In this document: positions 36,457 through 49,000 of the stretch, in pieces | Position numbering within the stretch: position 1 is the stretch's first letter | Layout: the number at the start of each line of letters is the position of its first letter | From: Nannochloropsis oceanica | Lineage: Eukaryota; Sar; Eustigmatophyceae; Eustigmatales; Monodopsidaceae | Direction of reading: 5' to 3' | Assembly: GCA_004519485.1 (NCBI GenBank) | Contig: CP038129.1 | Coordinates: 310,001-374,000 of the forward strand | Length of the DNA stretch: 64,000 nucleotides | Made by a program: the position numbers and the translations under genes | The notes under the pieces: generated by a model | What the model saw: only the letters and a program-made list of their open reading frames with translations | Told to the model about the DNA's origin: nothing | The model's database searches: none

Positions 36457-37740
36457 TTAAAGAACAACCTCCTGCTCGCAGGGATAAGAGCTTCGAAGTG
36501 AAACAACACACTTATGGTTGTGAAACTCTGCGTGACGAGTATCGGACTCTCTCAACAGCGGGTGAGACGCACAATACATTTTCCCAATCATCGAGAGCAT
36601 TAGACGAGACGATTGAATCCTAATGGTCAGGAAAAAGTGAACAAAGAAATATCTTACGAGGTAAAATGGTGTCACGCATCGTAGTTTGAAATCTAGAGTA
36701 TTCCTTTGTGGGTCGTCTCACCATTGCCTGAGCATGTAGTGTTTATTCAATACAATTTCAAACTCCTGGCTTGGGAAAAACTCTGCGGTGTGATCGGCTG
36801 TACCTCTATAGCGAAGTAATATGGAAGCGATTTTTTTCCTTTTGCCGTCTATTTTTCGAATTTCGTTGATCAGTCTATTCCAGTTCGAGTCAGTGTTCTG
36901 CACAAAAGCTTTGCAGTGTGGATGCACGCCTAATATTAAATTGGCCACGGAAATACTATTTTAAATGCAAGGAGCCCAAGGGGGGGTGGGGGAAGGAGGG
37001 GAGAAGTCATATTGGTGATTTATTTTATCGTTTCTCAGGCATGGATATGCTTCTTGTAGCCACACCCACCTGCCAAATAATCCTGGGCCTACGGTTCTAG
37101 CGATTCCACCGGGACTTATGTCGACCGCCTCTCATACCTGCACACCGCAATAGAGAAGGGATAAATGAAATATCTTATTGTAAAAACGCTGCCGGAATGC
37201 AAAGGAAAATCTACCTCATGTAGTAAACATGAAGTTCATGTGGTCAAAATTGCCGTGGGAGACATCATCGATGATATTGGGATCATCAGGGGACAGAAAT
37301 ATACTTCGACTTAGAGACAAGCTGGTGTCATTGCCGGCCAACCACGCGGCAGCCTCAAGATATTCCTCCATGGGATGTAGCCTACCCGTGTATAGAGTAA
37401 GCTTTTCACATCATGCTGTCGATTGGCAAAGGAGGATGAAAGATCAAGAATCATCCATGCGCCATACTTACAACATCTCTTGGAATTTATCGCCATGATG
37501 TACATGGATACATATTGCATGATCAGATGGGGGACGCGGAGGCTTTCCAAATGGTAGAAGGTGGGTGTCTATGCATTGATGACAGATAGCAGAAAGGTTC
37601 CATTGAATTTTTATGAGTAAGATTGAGGAATCGAATTTACCTGACCAATTCTCGAGCAAAGTAATGTCTGGCCCAAGAATAGAGGCTGTCGGAAGGCCTC
37701 GCCGAATACCTAAATCATGAATTGCGTATAGTCAGGAGAA
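36457..37740 (-). pseudogene. Possible glycosyltransferase gene, exons unresolved
   Basis: Several minus-strand stretches look like consecutive exons. They are about 37662-37725 (IRRGLPTASILGPDI), 37479-37548 (PPSDHAICIHVHHGDKFQEM), 37229-37374 (EYLEAAAWLAGNDTS through IFLSPDDPNIIDDV) and perhaps 36720-36930 (NEIRKIDGKRKK). The IHVHHGDK element resembles the H-x-R-x-GD motif of fucosyltransferase-like enzymes, with His in the Arg position, and the SPDDPNI element resembles the later T/S-D-D-x strand. I could not join the pieces into one frame. It may be a relic or a gene with unusual introns. Confidence 0.35.
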
Positions 37741-38691
37741 GCTCACTTGTGACAGGATGTAAGAAGAGTGTTGAGAAGGTGTGCCATGTCTGGTTACCTT
37801 AATGTTTGCGCCCCTCCCCCATGAGATGCCTTTTGCGGGGCTTTTTTAAAATCATGCTGACACTGAGATTTACTCATACACACATACTTCTTTTTAATCT
37901 CGGAGAATATTGATCTCGACATGCCAAAAAGAGAAGAGAGGACGAAATCATCAAAAGACTCCCGAGTATACCGATCTTGGCTATGTTATTTCATTATTCT
38001 TTTAATTTATCATATTTGCTTTTATAGACATACATAATGTTGTTAATGAGTCCGAGCTGTTATACTTTTCAAGATGCATAGTTTATGTGCAGATAACGAA
38101 GGTAGAGATCTTGAGATTGCTGAAAATACTAGCAGGTGTGGCAGTACTCAACGCGGCGCATTTAGTGGACGTCATAATTTTGATATATTTAAATGGCACT
38201 CGAAACAATAAACTACAAGTATCGCGGAAGAAATATACCCAATCCTCTTTGAGCAGTTTGTATGTCATTTCTAGGGAGCATCTTTTTTTTGTGTGGGTGC
38301 AAGTAAAGGTGCACCTCGTGCGATGAGAGAATAGCTGAAATTTTCAGTTTTTTCAGAAGAATGTTCCTTAAAAGAAGTGTACAGGTTCAAATTGGATCAT
38401 TTTTTAAAAATTAGAGATGATTTTCCTCATTCATTTTTGGTCATTTGCAAAAAAAATCTTCGAGGGTCCTGTTGATAGTTTTATTATGAGCAAAAATCGG
38501 CCACGACTGGCTGCACAAACTTGATCACATAACTTCCAATTATCAAATCAAATAACGACCGAAATTCTCCATTCCTCGTTTACATACACTTTGCTTTACA
38601 CATCTGAGCAGATATTGGTTACGACGGCAGGGCACAAAGTTGACCATACGTACCGTTTTCCCTCTAAATTATTCCTCATTTGACCAGCGGA
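37741..38691. other. Intergenic with an orphan type II start
   Basis: A 38-codon ORF at 37921-38037 (MPKREERTKSSKDSRVYRSW, then LCYFIILLIYHICF) resembles the cytosolic tail and signal-anchor of a type II protein, but no following exon was found. The rest is AT-rich upstream DNA of the next gene. Confidence 0.4.
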
Positions 38692-40884
38692 ATGCTTCAC
38701 TTCTATCAAAGGCTCGCCTTTGCTTACATGATGATACAGCTACTTGATGCTCAGCAGTGTGGAGGGACGTTGGGTATCTGTGTAGCAGATAAATGCTGTA
38801 GCCAGTACGGTTGGTGTGGTACGACACCAGCTTATTGTGGCACTGGTTGTCAGTCTGGTTCCTGCATCAGTTCTTCATCAACATTGCCAACTCCATTTCC
38901 AACACCACCTGCGCCTGCTTCGACATCGGCACCGTCCACTTCCACAGTGTCGACAAATGGAGCATGTGGCGCCTCTGCCGGTGTGTGTCCAGCAGGCTTG
39001 TGCTGTAGCCAGTACGGTTGGTGTGGTACGACACCAGCTTATTGTGGCTTTGGATGTAATAGCTTATACGGGTCGTGCACCTCATCTCCGTCTGCGCCCG
39101 CTCCGATTCCCACGCCGCCTCCGACACCAGCACCTGCGCCTGCTTCGACATCGGCACCGTCCACTTCCACAGTGTCGACAAATGGAGCATGTGGCGCCTC
39201 TGCCGGTGTGTGTCCAGCAGGCTTGTGCTGTAGCCAGTACGGTTGGTGTGGTACGACACCAGCTTATTGTGGCTTTGGATGTAATAGCTTATACGGGTCG
39301 TGCACCTCATCTCCGTCTGCGCCCGCTCCGATTCCCACGCCGCCTCCGACACCAGCACCTGCGCCTGCTTCGACATCGGCACCGTCCACTTCCACAGTGT
39401 CGACAAATGGAGCATGTGGCGCCTCTGCCGGTGTGTGTCCAGCAGGCTTGTGCTGTAGCCAGTACGGTTGGTGTGGTACGACACCAGCTTATTGTGGCTT
39501 TGGATGTAATAGCTTATACGGGTCGTGCACCTCATCTCCGTCTGCGCCCGCTCCGATTCCCACGCCGCCTCCGACACCAGCACCTGCGCCTGCTTCGACA
39601 TCGGCACCGTCCACTTCCACAGTGTCGACAAATGGAGCATGTGGCGCCTCTGCCGGTGTGTGTCCAGCAGGCTTGTGCTGTAGCCAGTACGGTTGGTGTG
39701 GTACGACACCAGCTTATTGTGGCTTTGGATGTAATAGCTTATACGGGTCGTGCACCTCATCTCCGTCTGCGCCCGCTCCGATTCCCACGCCGCCTCCGAC
39801 ACCAGCACCTGCGCCTGCTTCGACATCGGCACCGTCCACTTCCACAGTGTCGACAAATGGAGCATGTGGCGCCTCTGCCGGTGTGTGTCCAGCAGGCTTG
39901 TGCTGTAGCCAGTACGGTTGGTGTGGTACGACACCAGCTTATTGTGGCTTTGGATGTAATAGCTTATACGGGTCGTGCACCTCATCTCCGTCTGCGCCCG
40001 CTCCGATTCCCACGCCGCCTCCGACACCAGCACCTGCGCCTGCTTCGACATCGGCACCGTCCACTTCCACAGTGTCGACAAATGGAGCATGTGGCGCCTC
40101 TGCCGGTGTGTGTCCAGCAGGCTTGTGCTGTAGCCAGTACGGTTGGTGTGGTACGACACCAGCTTATTGTGGCTTTGGATGTAATAGCTTATACGGGTCG
40201 TGTACCGAAGTCGGTGATGTCGATACGGTTCCCGCAGGTATCGCTATCTACGAGTGCAATCTTCCAGGTGTCGTGGCCTTGACATTCGATGATGGCCCCG
40301 CGCCGGCAACATCCGCCATCTTAGATACGTTGAAAACGAAAGCTGCCATTGCTACATTCTTCATTGTGGGTGACATGTTCAATGGAGTTGTAGGGCCCAC
40401 CTCGCGCACAGCCGTTGTAAGGCGCACTTATGCTGAAGGACATATGGTTGGAATTCACGACACGATCCATGCTGATTTGACAACGCTTTCTGCCGCTGAG
40501 GTAAGTTTGCACATGACAACGATGAAGTCGGTGATTGAGGGAGCCATCAGTGAAACACCTCGTTATATGCGTTGTCCTTATGGCTACTACAACGACAATA
40601 TTTTGTCTGTGCTAGCTGCTCGAAACCTACGTCATACTCACTGGACCATGGACCCGAGAGACTGGGAAAGTCGTAATGCTGCTGTTACACTGGATAGAAT
40701 CAATTCTTACTTGGACACTGTGACAAGGTCATCTCCAGGATCGATTATCTTGCTTCATGACGTTTACGATGAGACAGTGGTCGCAGTTGGTCCGATCATT
40801 GACAAAATTCGGGCAAAGGGTTTAAAATTGGTCACTGTCGCGGAATGCATGAACGATAAAGATGGTGCCTATGTTGCCAAGTAA
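38692..40884 (+). CDS. Secreted chitin deacetylase (CE4) with seven hevein-type chitin-binding domains
   Basis: Single exon of 730 residues. The start [21 protein letters not shown] is a signal peptide with cleavage expected before QCGG. A first ChtBD1 domain ([19 protein letters not shown]) is followed by six near-identical 75-residue units, each a ChtBD1 domain plus a Pro/Ala/Ser/Thr linker. The C-terminal NodB domain (about residues 515-725) has all five CE4 motifs: TFDDGP (catalytic and metal Asp), HDTIH (metal His pair), [14 protein letters not shown] and ILLHDVY. An active, metal-dependent chitin or chito-oligosaccharide deacetylase anchored to chitin by multivalent binding is a strong prediction. 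Linkers rich in Thr/Ser/Pro are likely O-glycosylated. The start follows an in-frame TTG stretch without upstream ATG. Confidence 0.92.
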   Translation: MLHFYQRLAFAYMMIQLLDAQQCGGTLGICVADKCCSQYGWCGTTPAYCGTGCQSGSCISSSSTLPTPFPTPPAPASTSAPSTSTVSTNGACGASAGVCPAGLCCSQYGWCGTTPAYCGFGCNSLYGSCTSSPSAPAPIPTPPPTPAPAPASTSAPSTSTVSTNGACGASAGVCPAGLCCSQYGWCGTTPAYCGFGCNSLYGSCTSSPSAPAPIPTPPPTPAPAPASTSAPSTSTVSTNGACGASAGVCPAGLCCSQYGWCGTTPAYCGFGCNSLYGSCTSSPSAPAPIPTPPPTPAPAPASTSAPSTSTVSTNGACGASAGVCPAGLCCSQYGWCGTTPAYCGFGCNSLYGSCTSSPSAPAPIPTPPPTPAPAPASTSAPSTSTVSTNGACGASAGVCPAGLCCSQYGWCGTTPAYCGFGCNSLYGSCTSSPSAPAPIPTPPPTPAPAPASTSAPSTSTVSTNGACGASAGVCPAGLCCSQYGWCGTTPAYCGFGCNSLYGSCTEVGDVDTVPAGIAIYECNLPGVVALTFDDGPAPATSAILDTLKTKAAIATFFIVGDMFNGVVGPTSRTAVVRRTYAEGHMVGIHDTIHADLTTLSAAEVSLHMTTMKSVIEGAISETPRYMRCPYGYYNDNILSVLAARNLRHTHWTMDPRDWESRNAAVTLDRINSYLDTVTRSSPGSIILLHDVYDETVVAVGPIIDKIRAKGLKLVTVAECMNDKDGAYVAK
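38956..40200 (+). repeat. 225-bp tandem repeat encoding chitin-binding units (six copies)
   Basis: AATGGAGCATGTGGCGCCTC begins units at 38956, 39181, 39406, 39631, 39856 and 40081, spaced exactly 225 bp. The copies look identical at nucleotide level, including third positions; the last unit leads into the deacetylase domain instead of another linker. Confidence 0.95.
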
Positions 40885-43397
40885 AATCTTTTTCTCCGTG
40901 TACTCCGTGTACACCGAGTCTGTGGCAGAACTTTGGATGGGCTCATTAAAGATTAATCACAGTAAGGTGAAGAAGGCGAGAATAATTGTCTTCTTGACCT
41001 CCACATGCCACTTCAATTCAACGCTGGCGGGAAAGGCCGTGTAAGCATAATGGTCATTCATCTCCTCGCGATGCACCCTTACAACTGAGCACTTCCCCCC
41101 CTTCAGGGAGAGTGCTGCTCCACTACCGACGTAATGTCGGTCTTGCCCGTCAAGTCTTCCATGCCGTCGATGCATATCCGTTTCCTAGCCGACTTCCTCT
41201 CATGATCAACCTCGGCCATTCTATATTTCGGCTTCTCTCCTACTCCTCCGGTCTTAGGTGACCATAAACGACGTCGACGCTAGTTCTTGAGGCAGATGAC
41301 ACCCAGGAGTTTTGCTGCAGCTGTACCTCCGTAGAGAAGTCAACGTTATTGACTTTATAATAGACTCGTTTGTCATTCAAGACATGCCCCTTCTCATAAA
41401 GAGAGTGTTTCTCCACATTCCTTTTACCATTCCCACTTTCCATGGCCTGGTCATTGATGGCAAGGCGTTTCATTACCCAGCCTACACACACCATCCTAAA
41501 GCTACATAGATGCAAAGTATTTTGTAAGTGATTTCTGATGAGCTTTGGCCACCTTTTCTTTCCACCCCTGAAGCCTTGTAACTCCCTTTTTAGCTGATCT
41601 CGCTGCCCTTCCACCGTAGCCTTAGAATCCGAGATGGCAAGTTCTTGTCGGAGGTTGCGCATGAGCTGGCGGGTCGATCAAGAGAAGCGTTTTTCTCCTC
41701 CTTCCTGCTGCCTAGCGCAGTCTTTCGGAGGTCAGTCGTCTTTCGAAAGGCTCTACTCTAATCTTCGAGGCTCTACTCTAATCTTCGTTCTCCTTTTTGG
41801 ACACTGTAATCTCCAACTTAGACGTATTTTAGAAGATGCGGGTACATTTGACGCGCAGGTGCTTCTTCGAGGCCTCCTGCCCCCTTTTCATGCGATTGAT
41901 GCAAACTTCTGTCACATTCATCCCCAACCGATGCGCCTCCTCCAATGTCTCACCTCGCACCGCCCCCCAATCCTTTGTTACCCCAGCAATATCTGACCCA
42001 TTTTCTCATACGTATCTGTTGTCTTTCTTTGCCTACATGGAGGATGGTGAGAATAGGGAGGAAGACGAAGGAATAAAAGTTTATACTTTGGAAAAAAAGA
42101 AATTATGAGTCCAAGTTAAGACAAAAGGAAAAATGCTTTTTTGACCTTATCGATTTGACGGATGAAAACCGCGAATTGCCCCCCAAAAAATCCATCTCTT
42201 TAATTTTCTGCTTCTAATTACAGATGAGCGTTTCCTCCTGCGACGACCGCAGGTCAATAAAAGCATATACAGAAGGTTGATGCCCATATCTCCACCGTAG
42301 GCCAACATTTATTTCCCTAGTACGCGCGGGCTCTCCCTCCCCTTTCCCTCTTCCATCTCCTCCTCTTATGCCTGCTGCCCCTCTTTCCTCTTTTGGGGGA
42401 TAGGGCGGCAGTAATATACTCGATCTGCTTTCGCTTAGCCCCGTAACAGTCGCTTAGACTACGACCGCCTTATTTTCATTCATATTGGTGACACACTTTG
42501 CCGGCAGCGACTTGTATCTCCCCTGCTTCTTGCTCTCGCATCACCGCAGTGTTACTGGCGGTTGCAGGCATCATACATTTGCTTTCTTCCGCATGTGTTT
42601 TATGGCCCCCTAATCGCCTTTTTGTGGATTAATGATTCCGCAGGTGGGCAATCACCACCCCCCGCCGTCAAATATCACGGCAGTTAATGTGTGATAGCAT
42701 TATGGGATGTAAGAGATAGTTGATAGACGTGCATGCGGGACAATTGGACAGGAAAAAAGGGTAAACTCCATCTCCTTCGCACAGGCGATCGAAATGCCGT
42801 AACAGGATGTGCAGTGTAGTTCTGAATTCGCATCGGTGAAAGAAACAAAATAAACTAATCCGGTGAAAATTGTGCCAGCTAGTGACAGGAAATATATCAC
42901 AAAAGATTTCTCCGTGAGAAACATCCCGAACTGTTAGAATTAGTGCTCTGCTCATCAGCCTGGTCACGCTGCACAACTCTCCAGAGAATGTGCTTGAAAA
43001 GGATATCATGGTGAGCGGTACATCCCCTCCAGCCTGCAGAGAGGGCCTATTGAAAACGGAGATACCGTGTCGCACATAAATAATTTATAAGAATTCGAAG
43101 ATCAAGCATGTAGTCTTTATCTCTCTGGGTGGCTGCGTGAGACTCAGAATAAAGAAACGGCGAAGAAGTAAGCAAGAGCAACAACTGCGGGTCGGCAAAA
43201 CCCCAGTAGACGAATGTAGATATTCTTTACTCATTATAGCCGAATACATCGGTGTGGAGGGAGAAATGGCTCTAAAGCAGCCCATACAGAGCAAATTGGC
43301 GAGAAAGGATGGGCAGCGGAGTAGCCCTCGTTCTCGAATGAGAAGTGGCGACTGGACGTAAATCTTGAATCGCCTTTCACACGCTAGAATTAAAATT
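40885..43397. other. Unassigned region
   Basis: No gene could be supported. A minus ORF at 41240-41662 has a charged, coiled-coil-like start (LRQELAISDSKATVEGQRDQ). A minus stretch at 41840-41990 (WGAVRGETLEEAHRLGM) also looks coding-like. A 20-bp tandem copy of AGGCTCTACTCTAATCTTCG lies at about 41748-41787. The rest is spacer. Confidence 0.35.
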
Positions 43398-44225
43398 TCA
43401 TACAACAGCTTCTGACATTGTTGGATCTGGCAGACCAGATATAAGGGTGACTACTTCTGGCAGCCCATTAAGGATGTCAATGGCGTTTGAATCTTTGCTT
43501 TTACTGCTGGATTCAATTAACGCTGTTGTGCAGTTTGCACTCACAATTCCAATCGTAACATGGAGAGTGATTTTGTGGCACCAATCCTCGAGCTGCGGCA
43601 CTAAACTATCAAAAAGGAAAGTTTTCGTGAGATCATCTTTCTTCACAATCATATAATACACCCGTTTCGTCTGACTTTCAGGGGGGGCGGTACCAATGCA
43701 CTGCATTCCTCCACCGCGAAAGGCCATGGGGCCCAAAAGGCGGCGGGGCATGTTACCAGGAATCAATGTATGCGTATAGATCTCATTGTCCCACGACAAA
43801 AATCGTCCAGGCTTCACGTCCACCACCGTCTTCTTTCCCGTCACCTCATGCTGGAAGAGTATGTGCCCATCCCCTTCCAGGTAGACCAAGCCCACCTGCC
43901 CTCCGACCAAAGACTTGTCGCCAAAGCTATCTTTATGAGCAGCCACGGCATCCCATTTTCCACTGGCCGGGACGAACGTCGGAGCAGTTGTCCTGGCCGC
44001 GTCGATGGGGTTAAGGACAGTGACAAGCCGCTCATAGAGCTGACCGGGCAGCTCCAGTGTGTGCCTAAACCGGACTTGAGCCGGAAGCTGGGCAAGGAGG
44101 CTCTTGCGCGCGGTGTCGTCGACAAAATTGTCTTCCACTATTATATGCCCACAGGTCACCATGAAACATAGGGCGACCACGGTGGCCAGCAGCCGGGTCA
44201 CGCGGGAAGTGACGAACGAATGCAT
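43398..44225 (-). CDS. Secreted 2-oxoglutarate/Fe(II) oxygenase-like protein (prolyl-4-hydroxylase type)
   Basis: Single exon of 275 residues starting MHSFVTSRVTRLLATVVALC, a signal peptide or anchor. The central domain fits a 2OG-Fe(II) dioxygenase: AAHKDSF (H-x-D metal pair), VGLVYLEGDGHILF, VDVKPGRFLSWDN and YTHTLIPG with the distal metal His, followed by PRRLLGP, whose Arg could bind 2-oxoglutarate. The order and spacing match prolyl 4-hydroxylase-like enzymes, although the domain is short and the C-terminal 90 residues (with EDWCHKITLHVT) are unassigned. A role in hydroxylating secreted proteins is inferred. No intron was detected. Neighbouring genes are not obviously coordinated. Confidence 0.55.
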   Translation of the reverse strand: MHSFVTSRVTRLLATVVALCFMVTCGHIIVEDNFVDDTARKSLLAQLPAQVRFRHTLELPGQLYERLVTVLNPIDAARTTAPTFVPASGKWDAVAAHKDSFGDKSLVGGQVGLVYLEGDGHILFQHEVTGKKTVVDVKPGRFLSWDNEIYTHTLIPGNMPRRLLGPMAFRGGGMQCIGTAPPESQTKRVYYMIVKKDDLTKTFLFDSLVPQLEDWCHKITLHVTIGIVSANCTTALIESSSKSKDSNAIDILNGLPEVVTLISGLPDPTMSEAVV

Positions 44226-45412
44226 GGTCGGTGCGGAGATCCCCAAGCGAACGAGAACTGCGGTGCTGAATATGTAGCATGTCTCAAAATTAGTTCTGGC
44301 GAATGACTTTGCATGAATTGGAGCCGAGCGGAATGCTTTGTTTGCAGTCGTCTGTCGTTTCTGCGGAAATTGTCAAGCATTTGCCAAAAAGAGTCTTAGA
44401 AACGGCGTCCGAAGGGAACCGTAACAACAAAACTTTGGTGTGCAATTGTTGTCAGAAAATAAGAAGGTGACCAATTTGCAAGGAGTTTACAATCATATGA
44501 AAAAAGGATCAAGAAATGATAAATGAAAACATGTCTGTAGATGTAAGTGAAGATAAGAATGAAAGTGGATAATACTTTTAAATACTCAATAATATTTTTC
44601 CCACAACATTTTCCATTTCAAAAGACCCTTCCTCCGAAATAACTACAATCAAAAGTTTTTTTTTTCTTGGGGCGGTGCCAGGGAATAGCCGAACTAGTTC
44701 GATTTTCGAAATATGGACTCCCGAGTCTCGAACTCGAATCGAACTTCTTTAAATTTGCTTCAAGGGGCTTAAAAGGGTTAAAAGGGTGAGTTGGTCTGTG
44801 GAAATCGAGAAACTCTTGATGGCCTTGTCTGGTGGTATTATGTGGATCCAGCTTCCAACCTCGCTCTTGGGTCCCAGCTGCGCACTTTTTCTTTAACTTG
44901 CCATTTGCGATGCATCACATGCGTGATGTTCCCTCTGAGGCCCTTAAACACCCTGGAGAAAGCTCATTTTTAATAATCGATTTTTTTTTCGATTTTATTT
45001 CTAACTTGAATTCAGAGGTGGACTCGGATATCGCGAATTCAACTGTTCCCTGTTTTGCACTAAAAGCAATAAGAGAACAGAACAAAAAATGTAGCATCAC
45101 CATGCTTGCTCCTCTTAGACAAAATGCCGCGATCAGAGAGGTTTCGCTGAACCGGAAGTTATGACTCAAAATTCCGTGAAGCCATTCTTTCTCCCGCCTA
45201 ACCTGATTTTCGGTTCCCGAAATTCGTGAAAACGACAACAAAAGCAATCATTTGTTGTATGATATGCAAGCGACATGCCTTAATACTGTAGTGGCCTGTG
45301 CTTTTACTTTTAACGCTCACTCATGACGCACACACAGTTAAACAGATGGTGAAAAAGCTTACCCAGACGTTCAAAACCTTGGTAGACCTTCCCAACAATG
45401 TGAGGCATCAAT
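44226..45412. other. Intergenic, no gene seen
   Basis: Contains TTAAAAGGGTTAAAAGGG at about 44769-44786 and TCGAACTCGAATCGAAC near 44729, motifs that recur around both WbsX genes. No credible ORF. Confidence 0.4.
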
Positions 45413-46045
45413 ATGGCTGATGGAGCATGCGCGGCCTTGAAGTCTTCGTCCTTCCCTCGACCTCCTCCTCCACCTGCATTACCCATTCCGACCTTAGAGG
45501 CGGCCTTGAGCAAGCAGCAAGCCATCATAAGTGTGTTCATGGCGACGATGTCGGTATCTCCTGGCCTTTCCACAACTTGTCCGGCTCCTCTTCCTGCTCC
45601 TCTTCCTTTCTCCTCCTCTGCCAAAGGTTTGATGACTGATGTTGAGAAGGAGAGCATACGTCGTCCCTTCATGGTTGGCCGGAATACTACTGAGGGCATG
45701 TGCCCGTTGCAGGACGCGGCGAGTGATGCCTACTATAGTTTTTCTTCGGATGATGATGATCTTCAAGGCGATGGCTACGACGACGATGGTGACCCCATGG
45801 TACAGGAGCTGAAGGAAAATAGGATACAGCAGCGGGACCAGCGAGACCCCGAGAAGTCCTTGACAACTCGTATAACTATTGACAAGGACAAAACAGGGGA
45901 AGGACTTAGTGGGATACTGGTCGAGGCCAACAAGAAATGCACCGACTTCCACCATCTCCTCAAAGAAATAGAGCAGGACCGTAAAGAGATTGACGGGCTT
46001 ACCATTCAAATAAAAGACTTACTCCAAATTATGAGAACGATATAA
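45413..46045 (+). CDS. Hypothetical coiled-coil protein
   Basis: ORF of 210 residues starting MADGACAALKSSSF. It has a Pro-rich N-terminal third, an acidic middle (SSDDDDLQGDGYDDDGD) and a C-terminal heptad-like helix (LVEANKKCTDFHHLLKEIEQ onward). I recognise no family, signal peptide or membrane segment. Upstream DNA is not obviously a promoter, and additional exons are possible. Codon composition resembles neither the transferases nor clear junk; it may belong to a degraded element, since other coiled-coil fragments occur at 41.2 and 54.3 kb. Confidence 0.4.
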   Translation: MADGACAALKSSSFPRPPPPPALPIPTLEAALSKQQAIISVFMATMSVSPGLSTTCPAPLPAPLPFSSSAKGLMTDVEKESIRRPFMVGRNTTEGMCPLQDAASDAYYSFSSDDDDLQGDGYDDDGDPMVQELKENRIQQRDQRDPEKSLTTRITIDKDKTGEGLSGILVEANKKCTDFHHLLKEIEQDRKEIDGLTIQIKDLLQIMRTI

Positions 46046-49000
46046 GAGCCGAGAGTAAAAGGGGTACTTGAGTGAGTGGAAGGAAGTGGAGCAGAACTAG
46101 AAGAAAAAAAGCTCAAGTTTAATTTTCGTTTTCTTACATTTCTGTTGCGTGTACCGCCACTTTTAATTCCCTGCCCCCGGCCAGGTCCGCTTTTGGAAAG
46201 TTTTGCAAATTCTTTACATAGGTTGGGTACTTCTCTAACCAATACTCAAACTTCGGACAGTTGCGTGCAAGGTACTCAATTTTTTTATTTTTTTTTGTTT
46301 TTTATTTTTATTCTTTTGTTGATGTATATGGACTGTTTTTTTATGTTCTTCCAAGAGGGCCGCGTTTGTAGTATGATCTACAATAGACACTACCGCGTGC
46401 CAGAACTTGGGCCATGCAGCCATAGTACTGGCCTAAAAAGAAGCAATTAGGTGAATGACGCACTCTCGATAGAAACCACCCATTGATTGCACATTTCTAG
46501 CCAACGCCAAATCCAATGTAGCGCACTATTAGCGAATGGAAGGGTGCAACCCATCATATTGACGATGGTACTGAGATGGATGCAGAGTCGTTCACCTTTA
46601 ATGTGAATACCATCATCCAATATAGGTATTTTGGAGTGATAGTAGTGCTCGTTGCTTGAGTGCCGCACATCAGCGACAGAGGTGAAATAGCATTCCCGAC
46701 ATCAACTTGTAAATGGACAATCAGGGCGCCAATGAGAACGCTACTATTAAAGGGGAAAGGCCGTGATGTAGACTTCTTCATGATAGCCCCGCTAAAGCGG
46801 GCGCTCACTCCTGTCCTGCTTGCTAAAGTATCTTAACGCCTCAACATCGTCCAAATTTGGTCGGAAAGCAAGGTATAAATAGAAGGAAACTACCTATCCA
46901 AATTCTGTCTCTCAAATTTGTAAATAATACTCTGAAGATTATGCTCATGAGTGTCTGAAGTAATTGGCTGAGATTTGCCGTTACTCATTAGATTTCACGA
47001 TTTTATTTCGCCTCCTCTACCGCCTGAACATCAGAACGCATGTGCTGCTTTTGAGCGAAGAAGGCAGTCCGACCCCGAGGCTCCTCTCACCATCCCTTTG
47101 CATAAAGTACACAACGCACTTACTCACCATATCGATCACTACCCAACGACCGGAAAGATGCCACCAAGATGTCACTAAGAGCATTGAACAACGGAAGAGA
47201 GGAGTGCGCAAGAACTCCCTTGTCTCCGACCCGACCGAGCCCTTCAATGTGATGGGAGAATGCAGGCTCACGGGCATCTTCCAGGGGAATTTCCGCCACG
47301 AGGGATGCAAGCAGTGCACATTCAGGCTCAACCGCGAGAACGGGTAGGTCAAGTGCAGGAGGCCGAAAGCCCAAAGGGTGGAAGAGCCCCACGTAATTTT
47401 CAGAATGTCGTTTCCTGTCGAGAATAAAGGCGCTAATGGCCCCACGACGAGAAGATGACGATTAGCGCCATGGCGGATGCGATGGAGAAGAGCTTCTTCA
47501 AGGGAAGTTACACAGCTCAAACGTTCACCCAGCAGTATTAGAAGACTTATACTTCCGCCTTCATCAACCCCGACCAGACCAAGCAGCTCTTCTCTGCGCT
47601 GCAAGGTCGACCACCAGACCAATTTGCGAGGCACATTTGTGGCATTCAACGTCACGCACGTCAAGGACAGCGAGGCGGAGGAGGAGGAGGATTAAGGGGT
47701 GGCCGGATAGTTCTAGAGAGGGGTAGGGGTGCCTTGGCTAAACCATCATGTAGGAGGATCAAAAGGAGGGAAGGGGGCAGAAGAGGAAATACAGATTGAG
47801 GCATATAAAACGGAGGTGAGCACATAAACAAACAAATGAAACGAATAACAACACGTAATCTCCAAACAAAAAACAAAAACTAAAGAGAGAACAGCTGTAG
47901 AAATCAAGCAAGAGAAAGACGGACCCACAACAAAAAGAAGAATGAGCGAAGGGCAGTGAGACTTCTTGAATTCGCTTCTTTCCCACCCTATTTCTTATTC
48001 AAAACCCTTTAGCTCTTAACAAGCGCGCGGCTGGGGCGCAGTCCCTCTTCGGGAAGGGAGTTTGGGGGAGGAGATACCCCTTCCTCTAAGAAAGTGGATG
48101 GTAATTTATATGGAAAAGAAGAAAGCTAAGAATTTCTGGGTTTTCCTCCCCTTCTTTCCCTTCCCCCCCCCCCCCCCTTATATTGAACCTACTACCTAGC
48201 ATTTAGCCAGGAGACAGCCAGTAAACGCTGATACTCTTTGTTAATTCACACAAGTACATGGCTACTTTGTCAAAAGAATAAAAACAGCGAATTGATACGT
48301 GAGCAGACACGAAGGGGTCTTGAGGGCAAGTGCACTTTGGAGAGCGGACCAAGAAAGCGACTCGTGGTAAATGAGCGTCCAGGAGGGAGGGGGAAGGATA
48401 GGGACGGAAAGTGGCTAACGAATGGGCTAAACGAAGGAATGCCTTTGAATGCCTTGGATTAGGGTTAATGAATGCCTATGAATGCCTTTTTGTTTGTTTG
48501 GTAAACAGTCCGGCGGTGAACTCGGTCTTTAGAATGTACCGCTGTCAAAGCGAAATATCTCTCCCCATGCTCAGTTTTGCATGCACTCCTGACTCTTATT
48601 GGAGACCATGCATTCTTCAAGCTAAGGAGGAGGCCTGAAGTGAAAAAGCAACCTGTGTGCAACAGAGACCTCATCCAGACATCTCCGCGATACCAGCCTG
48701 TAGCCCTGATTCTAGGGACTCGGAAAAGTGCAAGCAACTGCGGCTAGCACATCGGTTGCACGGATCCGAAGGGGGCCAAGTAATAATATTTGATTTGAGA
48801 ATCGAGTCTTGGGCATTATCTCACTATCGACCTGTGCCAGGAAGTCCGATCCCTCAACAGATAGTGTCGATTATGGCCCTGTGAATTTTAATAAACATGA
48901 AAAGAGGGGATGGAGTTTTTCCAAAAAACTTGCAAGCACTAAAGTGGAAAGCGTTCCTATACCTCCCCGAGCGACATTTACTTGTTATCATTTAAACCTA

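Noticed and set aside
38816-40282. Long alternative-frame (488 codons) and antisense (430 codons) ORFs over the chitin-binding repeats
   Set aside because: Shadows of the 225-bp tandem units; the true frame has a signal peptide, ChtBD1 cysteines and all CE4 motifs.
47017-47664. 215-codon minus-strand ORF
   Set aside because: Overlaps a plus-strand coding-like relic and has no domain; probably antisense shadow.
47160-47700. Zinc-ribbon or replication-protein-A-like gene
   Set aside because: The GNFRHEGCKQC stretch is suggestive, but the remaining motifs could not be aligned and the frames do not join.
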